Made by a program: the position numbers and the translations under genes. The notes below the pieces were generated by a model, which was not told the DNA's origin, did no database searches, and saw only the letters and a list, made by a program, of their open reading frames with translations. A DNA stretch of 36,953 bases from Candidatus Levyibacteriota bacterium (GTDB lineage: Bacteria; Patescibacteriota; Microgenomatia; Levybacterales; UBA12049): NCBI GenBank assembly GCA_016186625.1, contig JACPLG010000005.1:1-36953 (forward strand). Reading direction: 5' to 3'. This document shows positions 23,729 through 31,207 of the stretch, in pieces. How positions within the stretch are numbered: position 1 is the first letter of the stretch; each line of letters starts with the position of its first letter.

Positions 23729-24492
23729 GAAATAAAAATTAAATAAAAAACTATAGCAATTATTATTCGATAAACACCAAAAGCAATAAAAGTGTGATTT
23801 TTAATATAATCTATTAAAAACTTCACTGCAAGTAGTGCAAATAAATAGGAAGCAATAAAGCCGATAGAAAGAACTACAAGCTCGCTATTTGAAAAATTAA
23901 GCCTAGTTTTAAAAACATCAAGAGAAGTTGCCCCAAGCATGGTTGGAACTGCAAGAAGAAATGAGAATTCAGTTGAGGCCTTTCGATTAAAACCAAGAAT
24001 AAGTCCTCCTAGAATTGATGCTCCTGCGCGGGAAACTCCGGGAATGATACTTATTGACTGAAAAAGTCCTATCAAAAATGCTTTTTTGGTTGTTAGATCT
24101 TTAAAATCGTAGCTTTTTTCTCTTTGTCTATCCCAAAGCTCAATCCCAATAAATGCAAATCCTCCTACAAATAATGCGGCAACGGTTACAAGGATGTTTC
24201 CTATCAAGGATTCTTTTATAAATGAATAAAGAAGAAGTCCTACAACCGCACTTGGAATAAAACCGGCAATTATTTTTGGCCATATTTTTACGTTTGTCAG
24301 CCTTCTAAAATAAAGGGTAACCACTGAAAGAATTGCTCCAAGCTGAATTATTATTAAAAAACTTTTTACAAATTCGGTTTGCTCTATACTTAAGACATGA
24401 GAGGTTAAGATAAGATGACCAGTTGAGGAGACAGGAAGAAACTCGGTTATTCCCTCAATAGCGGAGAGTATTAAGGTTTGAATAATGCCCAT
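23725..24492 (-). CDS. uppP: Undecaprenyl-diphosphatase UppP (BacA family)
   Basis: Membrane phosphatase that regenerates undecaprenyl phosphate for cell-wall and glycan synthesis and gives bacitracin tolerance. The 255 residues contain EGITEFLPVSSTGH (Glu13, Glu17, His26) and the second catalytic motif PGVSRAGAS (about 150-158), with seven to eight membrane helices. Length is a little below the usual 265-275. The ATG at 24492 is placed 6 nt after an extended -10 box. It is coupled by a 4-bp overlap to the MGMT-like gene and diverges from transketolase. Confidence 0.96.
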   Translation of the reverse strand: MGIIQTLILSAIEGITEFLPVSSTGHLILTSHVLSIEQTEFVKSFLIIIQLGAILSVVTLYFRRLTNVKIWPKIIAGFIPSAVVGLLLYSFIKESLIGNILVTVAALFVGGFAFIGIELWDRQREKSYDFKDLTTKKAFLIGLFQSISIIPGVSRAGASILGGLILGFNRKASTEFSFLLAVPTMLGATSLDVFKTRLNFSNSELVVLSIGFIASYLFALLAVKFLIDYIKNHTFIAFGVYRIIIAIVFYLIFIS

Positions 24493-24498
24493 TTAAAA

Positions 24499-24504
24499 AT
24501 TATA
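24499..24504 (-). promoter_or_regulatory. Extended -10 box of uppP, leaderless spacing
   Basis: Minus strand TGC-TATAAT, hexamer 24504-24499, ending 6 nt before the ATG at 24492. No SD and no clear -35. Confidence 0.7.
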
Positions 24505-24603
24505 GCAAAGCTACGTCCGTCTTCCTAAAACCGCCGAATGATAAAAAAGTCCAATACTACCAAGTATTATACTTTTTTCAAATCTTTAATTTTTACAATT
24601 TGA

Positions 24604-24609
24604 TATGAT
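24604..24609 (+). promoter_or_regulatory. Extended -10 box of tkt, leaderless spacing
   Basis: TGA-TATGAT, hexamer 24604-24609, with 6 nt to the ATG at 24616. No SD; no recognisable -35. The 24493-24615 gap holds this and the divergent uppP promoter. Confidence 0.6.
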
Positions 24610-24615
24610 AAAGAT

Positions 24616-26478
24616 ATGGAAAACCTGGAAAAACTCGCAAGACTTGTTAGATATTACTGCCTGCTTTCTACCTCCGCCGCAGGTTCGGGACACCTTACCT
24701 CATCATTATCCGCAGCAGACTTAATTACAGTTTTATTTTTTGGAGGATTTTTTAGATTTGATCCAAAAGCAGTGGATTTTCCTAACAATGACAGAATAAT
24801 TTTTTCAAAAGGACATGCCTCACCACTCCTTTATGCGCTATGGGCAGCTGCTGGAGAGCTTAGCGAAGACGATCTTCTAACTTTTAGAAAATTCGGAAGT
24901 CCTCTGGAGGGTCATCCTTCCATGGAATTCAAATTTACAGAGGCTCCAACAGGGTCCCTAGGTCAAGGCTTATCCATAGGTCTTGGAATGGCACTGGCGG
25001 CGAAAATGGATAAATTGTCTTATAAAACATATGTTTTGCTTGGCGACGGGGAAATGGCGGAGGGGCAGATTTGGGAGGCAATTGAAATTGCAAGTTATTA
25101 TAAACTAAATAACTTAATAGGGATAATTGATGTGAATAGACTAGGACAAAGTGGGGAAACAATGTATGGGTGGGATGTTGCGGAATACAAAAAGAGAATT
25201 TCTAGCTTCGGCTGGGAGACAGTTATAATTGACGGGCATGATTTAGCAGAAATTTCACAGGCATTTTCTCTAGTTTTAAGTAGCCACGGGCGACCCACAA
25301 TGATAATTGCAAAAACTGTTAAAGGGAAGGGTATAAAATCGCTGGAAAATAAAGAAGGTTTTCACGGGAAAGCACTCCCCTACGAAAAAATAGGGGAGTA
25401 CGAAAAAGCGCTTGGTGAAATTGATAGGACTATCCGGGGACAAATTGCAAAGCCGCATAGATTAAAAGATGAAAAAACACCTCGCCCCCGATATATATCT
25501 CACGTCGCACAACGGAGATTGTACAACATTTCTAATGTCGCACAATCTCCGGATAAAGAATTAATTGCTACTCGAAAAGCTTATGGTGAAGCTCTTGTTT
25601 ATCTTGCGCCTGACTTCCCTTCCCTAGTCTCCTTAGATGGAGAGGTTTCTAACTCAACTTATGCAGAGCTTTTTGCCGAAAAATATCCTGATAAATATTT
25701 TGAGATGTTTATTGCAGAACAAAATATGGTTTCTGTCGCTGTTGGAATGACTCGCCGGGGAAAGATTCCATTTGTTTCTACTTTCTCAGCTTTTCTAACG
25801 CGAGCTCATGATCAGATAAGAATGGCAAGCTACGGGCGGGCAAATATTAAATTTGTTGGTTCTCACGCCGGTGTATCAATCGGGCAGGACGGATCATCCC
25901 AGATGGGGCTTGAAGACATAGCAATGTTTCGCACACTTGCGGATAGTGTAGTTTTATACCCATGTGATGCTAATTCTACCCAAAAGCTTGTCGAACAAGC
26001 CGCAAAGCATCAGGGATTAGTTTATCTTCGGACAACCAGAATGGAAACGGCGGTAATTTACGATAGTTGGGAGGAGTTTGAAATAGGCGGAAGCAAAGTA
26101 ATAAAGAGTTCAAAAAAGGACAAGATTACTGTAGTTGGAGCAGGAATTGCGGTTCATGAGGCTCTTAAGGCTTATGAAGAATTAGAAAAAGAGAGGATGT
26201 TAATCAGGGTAATAGATTTATATTCGATTAAACCAATAGATTGTGCGACGCTGGGGCGGGCAGCAGAGGAGACAGGCTCGATCATAGTTGTTGAGGATCA
26301 TAGACCAGAAGGCGGAATTGCCGAGGCAGTGAGAAGCTGCCTATTTGATTATAAAGTAACAGTTCACAGCCTGGCTGTTTCTCGGATGCCAAAAAGCGGA
26401 AAGCCCGAGGAACTTCTTGCCTATGAAGAGATTGACGCAGCATCAATCATTAATAAAGTTAAAGAAATCCTGGGGTGA
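24616..26478 (+). CDS. tkt: Transketolase
   Basis: Thiamine-diphosphate enzyme moving two-carbon units in the non-oxidative pentose phosphate pathway. The 620-residue single chain has the N-terminal AAGSGHLTSSLSAADL, SKGHASPLLYALW, PTGSLGQGLSIGLGMA and the ThDP motif GDGEMAEGQIWEAIEIA...N (about 143-170), then the Pyr domain with AEQNMVSVAVGMTRRGKIPFVSTFSAF and the C-terminal domain with VVEDHRPEGGIAEAV. It is shorter than the 660-residue E. coli type and resembles archaeal/CPR transketolases. In the interdomain linker residues 296-312 are encoded by a palindromic element (25504-25551). Neighbours GAPDH, RpiB and PfkB share the pathway. Confidence 0.95.
   Translation: MENLEKLARLVRYYCLLSTSAAGSGHLTSSLSAADLITVLFFGGFFRFDPKAVDFPNNDRIIFSKGHASPLLYALWAAAGELSEDDLLTFRKFGSPLEGHPSMEFKFTEAPTGSLGQGLSIGLGMALAAKMDKLSYKTYVLLGDGEMAEGQIWEAIEIASYYKLNNLIGIIDVNRLGQSGETMYGWDVAEYKKRISSFGWETVIIDGHDLAEISQAFSLVLSSHGRPTMIIAKTVKGKGIKSLENKEGFHGKALPYEKIGEYEKALGEIDRTIRGQIAKPHRLKDEKTPRPRYISHVAQRRLYNISNVAQSPDKELIATRKAYGEALVYLAPDFPSLVSLDGEVSNSTYAELFAEKYPDKYFEMFIAEQNMVSVAVGMTRRGKIPFVSTFSAFLTRAHDQIRMASYGRANIKFVGSHAGVSIGQDGSSQMGLEDIAMFRTLADSVVLYPCDANSTQKLVEQAAKHQGLVYLRTTRMETAVIYDSWEEFEIGGSKVIKSSKKDKITVVGAGIAVHEALKAYEELEKERMLIRVIDLYSIKPIDCATLGRAAEETGSIIVVEDHRPEGGIAEAVRSCLFDYKVTVHSLAVSRMPKSGKPEELLAYEEIDAASIINKVKEILG
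25504..25551. repeat. Palindromic element within tkt
   Basis: CGGAGATTGT (25513-25522) pairs perfectly with ACAATCTCCG (25542-25551); inside, after a 3-nt mismatch, ACATT (25526-25530) pairs with AATGT (25534-25538) around a TCT loop: 15 base pairs in 39 nt. The 9-mer GTCGCACAA occurs directly repeated at 25504-25512 and 25537-25545, giving the duplicated peptide VAQ. It reads in frame as VAQRRLYNISNVAQSP between the ThDP and Pyr domains, where an insertion is tolerated. Confidence 0.85.
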
Positions 26479-26495
26479 AGCCTCAAGATCACCCC
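26472..26495. repeat. GC hairpin at the end of tkt
   Basis: GGGGTGA (26472-26478, containing the tkt TGA stop) pairs perfectly with TCACCCC (26489-26495) around a 10-nt loop. A second GGTG...CACC pairing follows at about 26501-26518. No T tract follows, so it is a possible intrinsic or Rho-type end, or a mRNA-stabilising structure, between tkt and the separately promoted GAPDH gene. Confidence 0.5.
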
Positions 26496-26537
26496 GGGGG
26501 TGGATTTAGGTTTACACCTTAGGAATACTGGGAATAT

Positions 26538-26566
26538 TTGAAATATAAAGCTGACGAGACTATTAT
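26538..26566 (+). promoter_or_regulatory. Promoter of the GAPDH gene, leaderless spacing
   Basis: TTGAAA (26538-26543), 17-nt spacer, TATTAT (26561-26566), then 6 nt (TGACTT) to the ATG at 26573. Both hexamers are good and there is no SD. Confidence 0.75.
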
Positions 26567-26572
26567 TGACTT

Positions 26573-27613
26573 ATGATAAGGATTGCGATTAATGGTTACG
26601 GTAGGATCGGAAGAATGACCCACAGAGTTATTCTTGAAAAATACAAAACTAAAATTGACGTTGTTGCCATTAACGCAGGTTCATCAACAGATATTGAGGG
26701 GTGGATGTATCTTCTCAAATACGATACGGTTTACGGGGTACTTAAAGATCAGGTTTCGATTGAACCATCGAAAGAATCAAAAAAAGATTATTTGGGAAAA
26801 ATTGTAATCAACAAACGCAGGAAAACCCAGGTATACTCCCAAAAAGACCCTTCTCTTCTTCCGTGGGAAGACCTCAAAATTGACGTTGTGATTGAGTCAA
26901 CAGGCCATTTCTTAAGTTTAGATAAGGCTAATTTACATCTTAAGGCAGGTACCAAAAATGTAATTTTGTCTGCTCCTGCAAAAGGTGGAAACATTGAGAC
27001 TTATGTTTTATCGGTTAACGAGGTTGATTATTCGGGTGCAAATGTTATCAGTAACGCTTCCTGTACTACAAATTGCATTACTCCTGTTGCAAAAGTTTTA
27101 TCTGATAAGTTCGGTATAGAAAAAGCCATGATGACAACAATTCACGGTTATACTCAGGATCAGCGGTTGCAAGATGGGGGTCATAAGGACTATAGGCGCG
27201 CAAGAGCTGCTGCTGAAAATATTGTGCCAACATCAACCGGTGCCACAATTGCCTCGGCAAAAGCGCTTCCCGAGCTTGAAGGGATATTTTCAGGTCTTGC
27301 AATTCGCGTGCCAGTGCCTGTTGGATCGCTTTCAGATTTTACCTTTCTTTTAAAACGAGATGTTTCGGCAGAGGAAGTAAACAATGAGTTTAAATCTGCT
27401 TCTCAAAGTTCGCAATACAAAAACATTTTAGAAGTTACGCAGGATCCTATTGTTTCATCAGATATAATCGGGAATTCACACTCGGCAATTGTGGATTTAT
27501 CTCTAACCCAAGTTGTAGGAGGCAACATGGTTAAAGTTATTGCCTGGTATGATAATGAATACGGCTACGCTAACCGCCTGATAGAAGAAGTTTTAATGAT
27601 TGGCAAAAACTAA
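26573..27613 (+). CDS. gap: Glyceraldehyde-3-phosphate dehydrogenase, possibly NADP-using
   Basis: Oxidises glyceraldehyde 3-phosphate to 1,3-bisphosphoglycerate (reversible). The 346 residues have INGYGRIGR (6-14), catalytic Cys164 in SNASCTTNC and His191 in TTIHGYTQDQR, with HKDYRRARAAAENIVPTSTGA and WYDNEYGYANR. Two cofactor-site differences stand out. The NAD-defining Asp of the VNDLTD loop is replaced in INAGSSTD (Ala35, with a two-residue longer loop), and the LeuPro pair before HKD is GlyGly (202-203). In characterised GAPDHs, changes at these positions permit NADP. Its TAA overlaps the rpiB stop on the other strand. Identity is certain; cofactor is inference. Confidence 0.97.
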   Translation: MIRIAINGYGRIGRMTHRVILEKYKTKIDVVAINAGSSTDIEGWMYLLKYDTVYGVLKDQVSIEPSKESKKDYLGKIVINKRRKTQVYSQKDPSLLPWEDLKIDVVIESTGHFLSLDKANLHLKAGTKNVILSAPAKGGNIETYVLSVNEVDYSGANVISNASCTTNCITPVAKVLSDKFGIEKAMMTTIHGYTQDQRLQDGGHKDYRRARAAAENIVPTSTGATIASAKALPELEGIFSGLAIRVPVPVGSLSDFTFLLKRDVSAEEVNNEFKSASQSSQYKNILEVTQDPIVSSDIIGNSHSAIVDLSLTQVVGGNMVKVIAWYDNEYGYANRLIEEVLMIGKN

Positions 27614-28053
27614 GCTTCAAGCGCGGTGATTTTTTCAATTCTTCTTTTGTGTCTTTCTTCGTTTGAGAATGGGGTATTTAGAAAAAGTTCGATCAAACGT
27701 TTCGCAGTTTGCTCGTCCACCAGCTCAGAGCCTAAAGATAAAACATTCGCATCGTTATGCTCCCTAGCCAACTTGACATTTTGTTCGCTCACTCCCAGAA
27801 AAGCTCGAACTCCTTTTATTTTATTTGCCACAATACACTCGCCCGCTCCTGATTTTCCGAGAACTATTCCAAAAGATTCAGGATCTTGGGCCACTTTTTT
27901 AGCAGCCGGCGCTATAAAATCCGGATAGTCATCACTATGATTTAGTTCAAAAGCCCCGCAATCTTCAACTTCATATCCTTTTTGCCGAAGAAATGCTTTT
28001 ATCTTCTCTTTAAATTCAAATCCTGCGTGGTCTGTTGCTAGAAAAACTTTCAT
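27610..28053 (-). CDS. rpiB: Ribose-5-phosphate isomerase B
   Basis: Interconverts ribose 5-phosphate and ribulose 5-phosphate. The 147 residues show ATDHAGFEFKE (6-16), YPDFIAPAA, and the active-site loop GKSGAGECIVANKIKGVRA (66-84). The Cys of the E. coli CGTG loop is absent and Glu72 sits where the Mycobacterium tuberculosis type uses Glu75 as the base (GGSGNGEQ), so this is the Glu-type RpiB. His99 and Asn100 of EHNDANVL match the family. The ATG overlaps the PfkB stop by 4 bp, forming a minus-strand two-gene unit. Its stop overlaps that of GAPDH. Confidence 0.94.
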   Translation of the reverse strand: MKVFLATDHAGFEFKEKIKAFLRQKGYEVEDCGAFELNHSDDYPDFIAPAAKKVAQDPESFGIVLGKSGAGECIVANKIKGVRAFLGVSEQNVKLAREHNDANVLSLGSELVDEQTAKRLIELFLNTPFSNEERHKRRIEKITALEA

Positions 28054-29027
28054 ATCTTGACCGCTGTTAAGGCGAGATTTTGTTTAGATTTTTGTTCCAT
28101 CTCTTCCTTATTTAACAAACCTTCCTGTGCCCCAATTTTTTTGATTACCGAATTAGCGTTTATTGCAGCGTATCTCATAGCTTCTTGAACCGAATGGCCA
28201 TTTAAGGCTGCCCAGAGAAATCCGGTAGCATAAGAATCCCCTGCCCCGGTTCTCTCGATCGGTCTTTCACTTGTAACAACTCCAATGTGAAACATTTCCC
28301 CAGTCTTGTTAATAGCGTAAGAACCATTTATTCCGTCAGTGACAACGGCAATTTTTACCCCATGGGTTTTTAATTTATTTAAAATTGATTTCACATCAGG
28401 ATTATTATCCTTTATTATTTTCTGAGCTTCTTGTAAATTCACGAAAAGAATTTCAATCTTGGGAAGAATTTCAATAAGCTTATCTGCGGTCTCCATAATC
28501 TGCCTTGTTCCGGGATTCATGGCAAATCTTGCATTTTTATATTTTGAAAAAATACTCTCATATACTTTTTCCCAGCCTCCCCTAATGTTTGTTAAAAAAA
28601 CCAATTTTGCATCAATATAGCCTACCTCTAAATCCAATCCAAGAGGATTTTTTTCTTCAAGTATTGTTCTTTCTCCACCATAGCTTAGAATTACATTAAA
28701 ATATGGATTCTTTGTTTCCTCTTTTTTTAAAAATGTCATGTCAACGCCCTCTTTAGCTAATGTATTTGGGATTTTTTGTTGTAGCTCATCACTTCCTACC
28801 TCAGCGGCAAGCGAAGTTTTAAATCCCAATCGAGATAGGCCAACTGCGACATTGCAAGCATTTCCCCCAAGAGCAATTGTGTATTCATCAAGTGGAACCT
28901 TCTCTCCCAAAGTAAAAGAAATTTGATTGGAAAATTTATCGTAGGTGAATTTTTGAAGTTTCTGAAGCATTATGAAAACGTCAATGGTTGTTGATCCAAT
29001 ACACAGGACATCAATACCTTTATCCAT
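28050..29027 (-). CDS. PfkB-family sugar or nucleoside kinase
   Basis: A ribokinase-fold kinase of 325 residues. Seen: the substrate-binding GGNACNVAVGLSRLG (54-68), the ATP-site VTDGINGSYAI (229-239) and the anion hole/catalytic motif ERTGAGDSYATGF with base Asp264. The exact substrate (ribose, adenosine, fructose 6-phosphate or another) cannot be read from the sequence; NxGR-type adenosine-kinase markers are not obvious. Coupling to rpiB by a 4-bp overlap favours a role feeding ribose or nucleoside carbon into the pentose phosphate pathway next door. ATG at 29027 is set by its -10 box 6 nt upstream. Confidence 0.9.
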   Translation of the reverse strand: MDKGIDVLCIGSTTIDVFIMLQKLQKFTYDKFSNQISFTLGEKVPLDEYTIALGGNACNVAVGLSRLGFKTSLAAEVGSDELQQKIPNTLAKEGVDMTFLKKEETKNPYFNVILSYGGERTILEEKNPLGLDLEVGYIDAKLVFLTNIRGGWEKVYESIFSKYKNARFAMNPGTRQIMETADKLIEILPKIEILFVNLQEAQKIIKDNNPDVKSILNKLKTHGVKIAVVTDGINGSYAINKTGEMFHIGVVTSERPIERTGAGDSYATGFLWAALNGHSVQEAMRYAAINANSVIKKIGAQEGLLNKEEMEQKSKQNLALTAVKI

Positions 29028-29033
29028 AATTTG

Positions 29034-29062
29034 AGTTTAGTAGATATGTTTAATTTTTACAA
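29034..29062 (-). promoter_or_regulatory. Promoter of the PfkB-rpiB unit, leaderless spacing
   Basis: Minus strand: TTGTAA (29062-29057), 17-nt spacer, TAAACT (29039-29034), then 6 nt to the ATG at 29027. Each hexamer matches consensus at four of six positions. Confidence 0.55.
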
Positions 29063-29090
29063 TGACTGGCTGTTGAGATCCTGCGATTAA

Positions 29091-29193
29091 AAAAGAGTAT
29101 CGCGAGTATCACGAGTACCAAGGGTATCAAAGGGAGTTTTAGCTCGTTCTCCCCGTGATACTTCTGATACTTGTGGTACTTTTGATACCTTTT
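29091..29193. repeat. Inverted array of eight 9-bp units between divergent genes
   Basis: Left arm: AGTATCGCG, AGTATCACG, AGTACCAAG, GGTATCAAA (29096-29131), then GGGAG. Right arm, after a 14-nt spacer (29137-29150) and CCCC: CGTGATACT, TCTGATACT, TGTGGTACT, TTTGATACC (29154-29189). Each unit is the hexamer RGTAYC (or its complement) plus three variable bases. The arms can fold into a long imperfect hairpin in which the hexamers always pair. It lies between the divergent PfkB and 29238 promoters. Confidence 0.85.
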
Positions 29194-29202
29194 GACTTGG
29201 GT

Positions 29203-29231
29203 TTGCAAATACGAGCTCAAAACCTTAGAAT
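29203..29231 (+). promoter_or_regulatory. Promoter of the 141-residue protein/prfB unit, leaderless spacing
   Basis: TTGCAA (29203-29208), 17-nt spacer, TAGAAT (29226-29231), then TGACTT and the ATG at 29238. The same six-base TGACTT stands before the GAPDH start. The promoter begins 10 bp after the 9-bp repeat array. Confidence 0.65.
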
Positions 29232-29237
29232 TGACTT

Positions 29238-29663
29238 ATGTTTTTCAGAAAAAAGGAAATCCTGGAAGAGAGTGTAAAGCTTAAGAAAAAAGAAGAACCA
29301 GGCGGTGAAGAATGGGATAAAAGAAAGATCATTATCTCCTCTTTTTTTGCAATCGTTGCGATTCTAGTCCTAGCGGAGATCAAAGGAATTTTTTTTCCTA
29401 GCAATCAGGAAATTTTAGGAGAGTCAATTAGCAGGCCAACTCCTATTAAAAAGCCTGATATAAAACCGCCAAGTTTTGATGTTGCAGCGGGAGTCGGTTC
29501 AAAAATAGAAGATATAAAGAAAAATATCGAGGGACTTGATGCCGAGGAAGTTGCTTCTTCATCTCCTCAAATTCAAAAAGTTCTGCGGGACATCCAGGGA
29601 ATAAAAGATTTGCCAACAAATCAGGCACGAGAAATGTGTTTTAAAATCTGCTCTGGAATTTAG
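29238..29663 (+). CDS. Bitopic membrane protein of unknown function
   Basis: A 141-residue protein with a charged cytoplasmic N-terminus (1-30, Lys/Glu-rich), one membrane helix (31-53) and an outside part with a Pro-rich stretch (SRPTPIKKPDIKPPSFD) followed by an amphipathic helical segment with two cysteines near the end (CFKIC). No family recognised. It precedes prfB by 2 nt and so is cotranscribed with it; location upstream of the ftsE-ftsX-EnvC cluster leaves room for an envelope role, without direct evidence. Confidence 0.65.
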   Translation: MFFRKKEILEESVKLKKKEEPGGEEWDKRKIIISSFFAIVAILVLAEIKGIFFPSNQEILGESISRPTPIKKPDIKPPSFDVAAGVGSKIEDIKKNIEGLDAEEVASSSPQIQKVLRDIQGIKDLPTNQAREMCFKICSGI

Positions 29664-29665
29664 CT

Positions 29666-30670
29666 ATGGAAGATTTAAAAAAGCGTGTTGAAAAGGTTCT
29701 GGAAAAAACAAATGTCGCTCATAAAGAAAAAGAGCTTAGGCAAATTGAAAAGGAATCGATGAGTCCTAACTTTTGGAAGGATCAAAAACTGGCATCTTCT
29801 AAAATGAAACAAATGGCCCTACTTTCGCAAGAAATTGACAACGCCAGGAAGCTTCAGTCAAAGCTTGACTCATCAGATTTTGAAGGGGTTGAAAAACTTT
29901 TGGGAGAGCTTGAGACACAATTATATTTTTCAGGCGAATATGATGAAAACGCAGCCCTTGTTTCTATACATTCTGGACAGGGTGGAGTTGAGGCTATGGA
30001 TTGGACCCAAATGCTTTATAGAATGTATGCAAGATATGCGCAGCGGAAAGGATTCACCCTTGAAACGATTGATGAAAAGGAGGGAGATGAGGCAGGACTT
30101 AAAAGCATAATTTTTACAGTTGAAGGACAGTACGCTTATGGGCTGCTAAAGTATGAAGCTGGAGTACATAGACTTGTTAGACAATCCCCTTTTAATGCAG
30201 ATAAACTCAGGCAAACTTCCTTTGCACTCGTTGAAGTAATGCCGCAAATCGACGAAAGTTCGGAAATTCAAATAAAGGAAGAGGATTTGGAATGGGATTT
30301 TTATCGAAGCGGTGGCCATGGAGGCCAAAATGTAAACAAAGTTTCAACTGCAGTGAGACTTAAGCACAAACCGAGTGGGATTGTCGTTTCTGCGCAATCA
30401 CAAAGGCATCAAGGCCAAAACCGTGAGTTTGCTCTAAAGCTTTTGATGGGCAAGCTTTGGGTCTTGCGTGAAGAAGAAAAGAAGAAAAAAGAGGCGCAGC
30501 TTAAAGGTGGATATAAAACTCCAGGCTGGGGAAATCAAATCCGCTCGTATGTTCTCCACCCGTATAAAATGGTAAAAGATCTAAGAACTGGACATGAGAC
30601 ATCAAATGTTTCCGCGGTTTTAGACGGAGAAATTGACTCTTTTATTGAGGAAGAGTTGAAGGCTTTTTAA
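29666..30670 (+). CDS. prfB: Peptide chain release factor 2
   Basis: Recognises UGA/UAA and releases the nascent chain. The 334 residues contain the RF2 stop-codon tripeptide SPF (about 173-175, RLVRQSPFNADK) and the catalytic GGQ in RSGGHGGQNVNKV (about 213-225). SPF rather than the PxT of RF1 fixes the assignment. There is no programmed frameshift: the frame is continuous from ATG 29666, unlike the autoregulated prfB of many bacteria. Presence of RF2 and use of TGA stops in lysC, dapA, lysS and tkt show UGA is not reassigned, as it is in some other CPR groups. prfB-ftsE-ftsX is a widely conserved neighbourhood. Confidence 0.96.
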   Translation: MEDLKKRVEKVLEKTNVAHKEKELRQIEKESMSPNFWKDQKLASSKMKQMALLSQEIDNARKLQSKLDSSDFEGVEKLLGELETQLYFSGEYDENAALVSIHSGQGGVEAMDWTQMLYRMYARYAQRKGFTLETIDEKEGDEAGLKSIIFTVEGQYAYGLLKYEAGVHRLVRQSPFNADKLRQTSFALVEVMPQIDESSEIQIKEEDLEWDFYRSGGHGGQNVNKVSTAVRLKHKPSGIVVSAQSQRHQGQNREFALKLLMGKLWVLREEEKKKKEAQLKGGYKTPGWGNQIRSYVLHPYKMVKDLRTGHETSNVSAVLDGEIDSFIEEELKAF

Positions 30671-30724
30671 GGTTGATAAAAAGTTGTGGATGTGCTTTAC
30701 TTAATAAGTCTCAAAAGTTAGAAA

Positions 30725-31183
30725 ATGGAAAAAGATAAGAATACAGAAGAGGAGTTGGTGAAGAAGTTTGACTCAAACAAAAAAAATTTTTGGTGGGGAA
30801 AACTCACGGTTGTTGCTATTTTAATGATAGCTCTTGGTGCAGGGAGCGGATTTTTGATTGTAAAAGGAACAGCCCAGCAAGCTGGTGAGATAAAAGAGGT
30901 GACAAGCGCCTCAGGGACTACAAAAGGAACAATATTTGGTAGTAACGATACTAAAACCTTTAAAGACACTGCAGAGGGGGTTCTTAGAGAAGGCGGAATT
31001 GACGGAGAAGGGCAGTACCATCTTGAAAGACCAGGAGGGCAGAGCCAAAATGTTTATCTCACGTCCTCAGTAGTTGACCTCTCTTTGGTTAAAGGTAAAA
31101 AAATAAAGGTTTGGGGCGAGACATTTGATGCCGAAAAAGCGGGATGGTTAATGGATGTTGGTCGAGTGGAAGTCCTAGAATAG
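30725..31183 (+). CDS. Bitopic membrane protein of unknown function
   Basis: 152 residues: an acidic/basic N-terminus, one membrane helix (26-47), a Ser/Thr/Gly-rich linker (about 50-80) and a C-terminal compact domain (about 85-152) with strand-rich GEGQYHLERPGGQSQNVYLTS, VVDLSLVKGKKIKVWGETFDAEKAGWLMDVGRVEVLE cited as regions; the KGKKIKVWGET strand turn looks OB-fold-like. No catalytic motif. It lies between prfB and ftsE, 24 nt before the ftsE ATG, so it may act in envelope or division. OB-fold is inference from pattern. Confidence 0.6.
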   Translation: MEKDKNTEEELVKKFDSNKKNFWWGKLTVVAILMIALGAGSGFLIVKGTAQQAGEIKEVTSASGTTKGTIFGSNDTKTFKDTAEGVLREGGIDGEGQYHLERPGGQSQNVYLTSSVVDLSLVKGKKIKVWGETFDAEKAGWLMDVGRVEVLE

Positions 31184-31207
31184 CCCCGCTGCGGGAAGCA
31201 ACTTTTG

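Noticed and set aside
26472-26518. Classical intrinsic terminator after tkt
   Set aside because: The stem is good but no T tract follows; kept only as a hairpin.
29091-29193. CRISPR-like array
   Set aside because: The repeat unit is only 9 bp with 3-bp variable parts and half of the copies are inverted; no cas gene is near.
29666-29760. Programmed +1 frameshift in prfB
   Set aside because: The frame is continuous from ATG 29666 with no in-frame UGA near codon 25.
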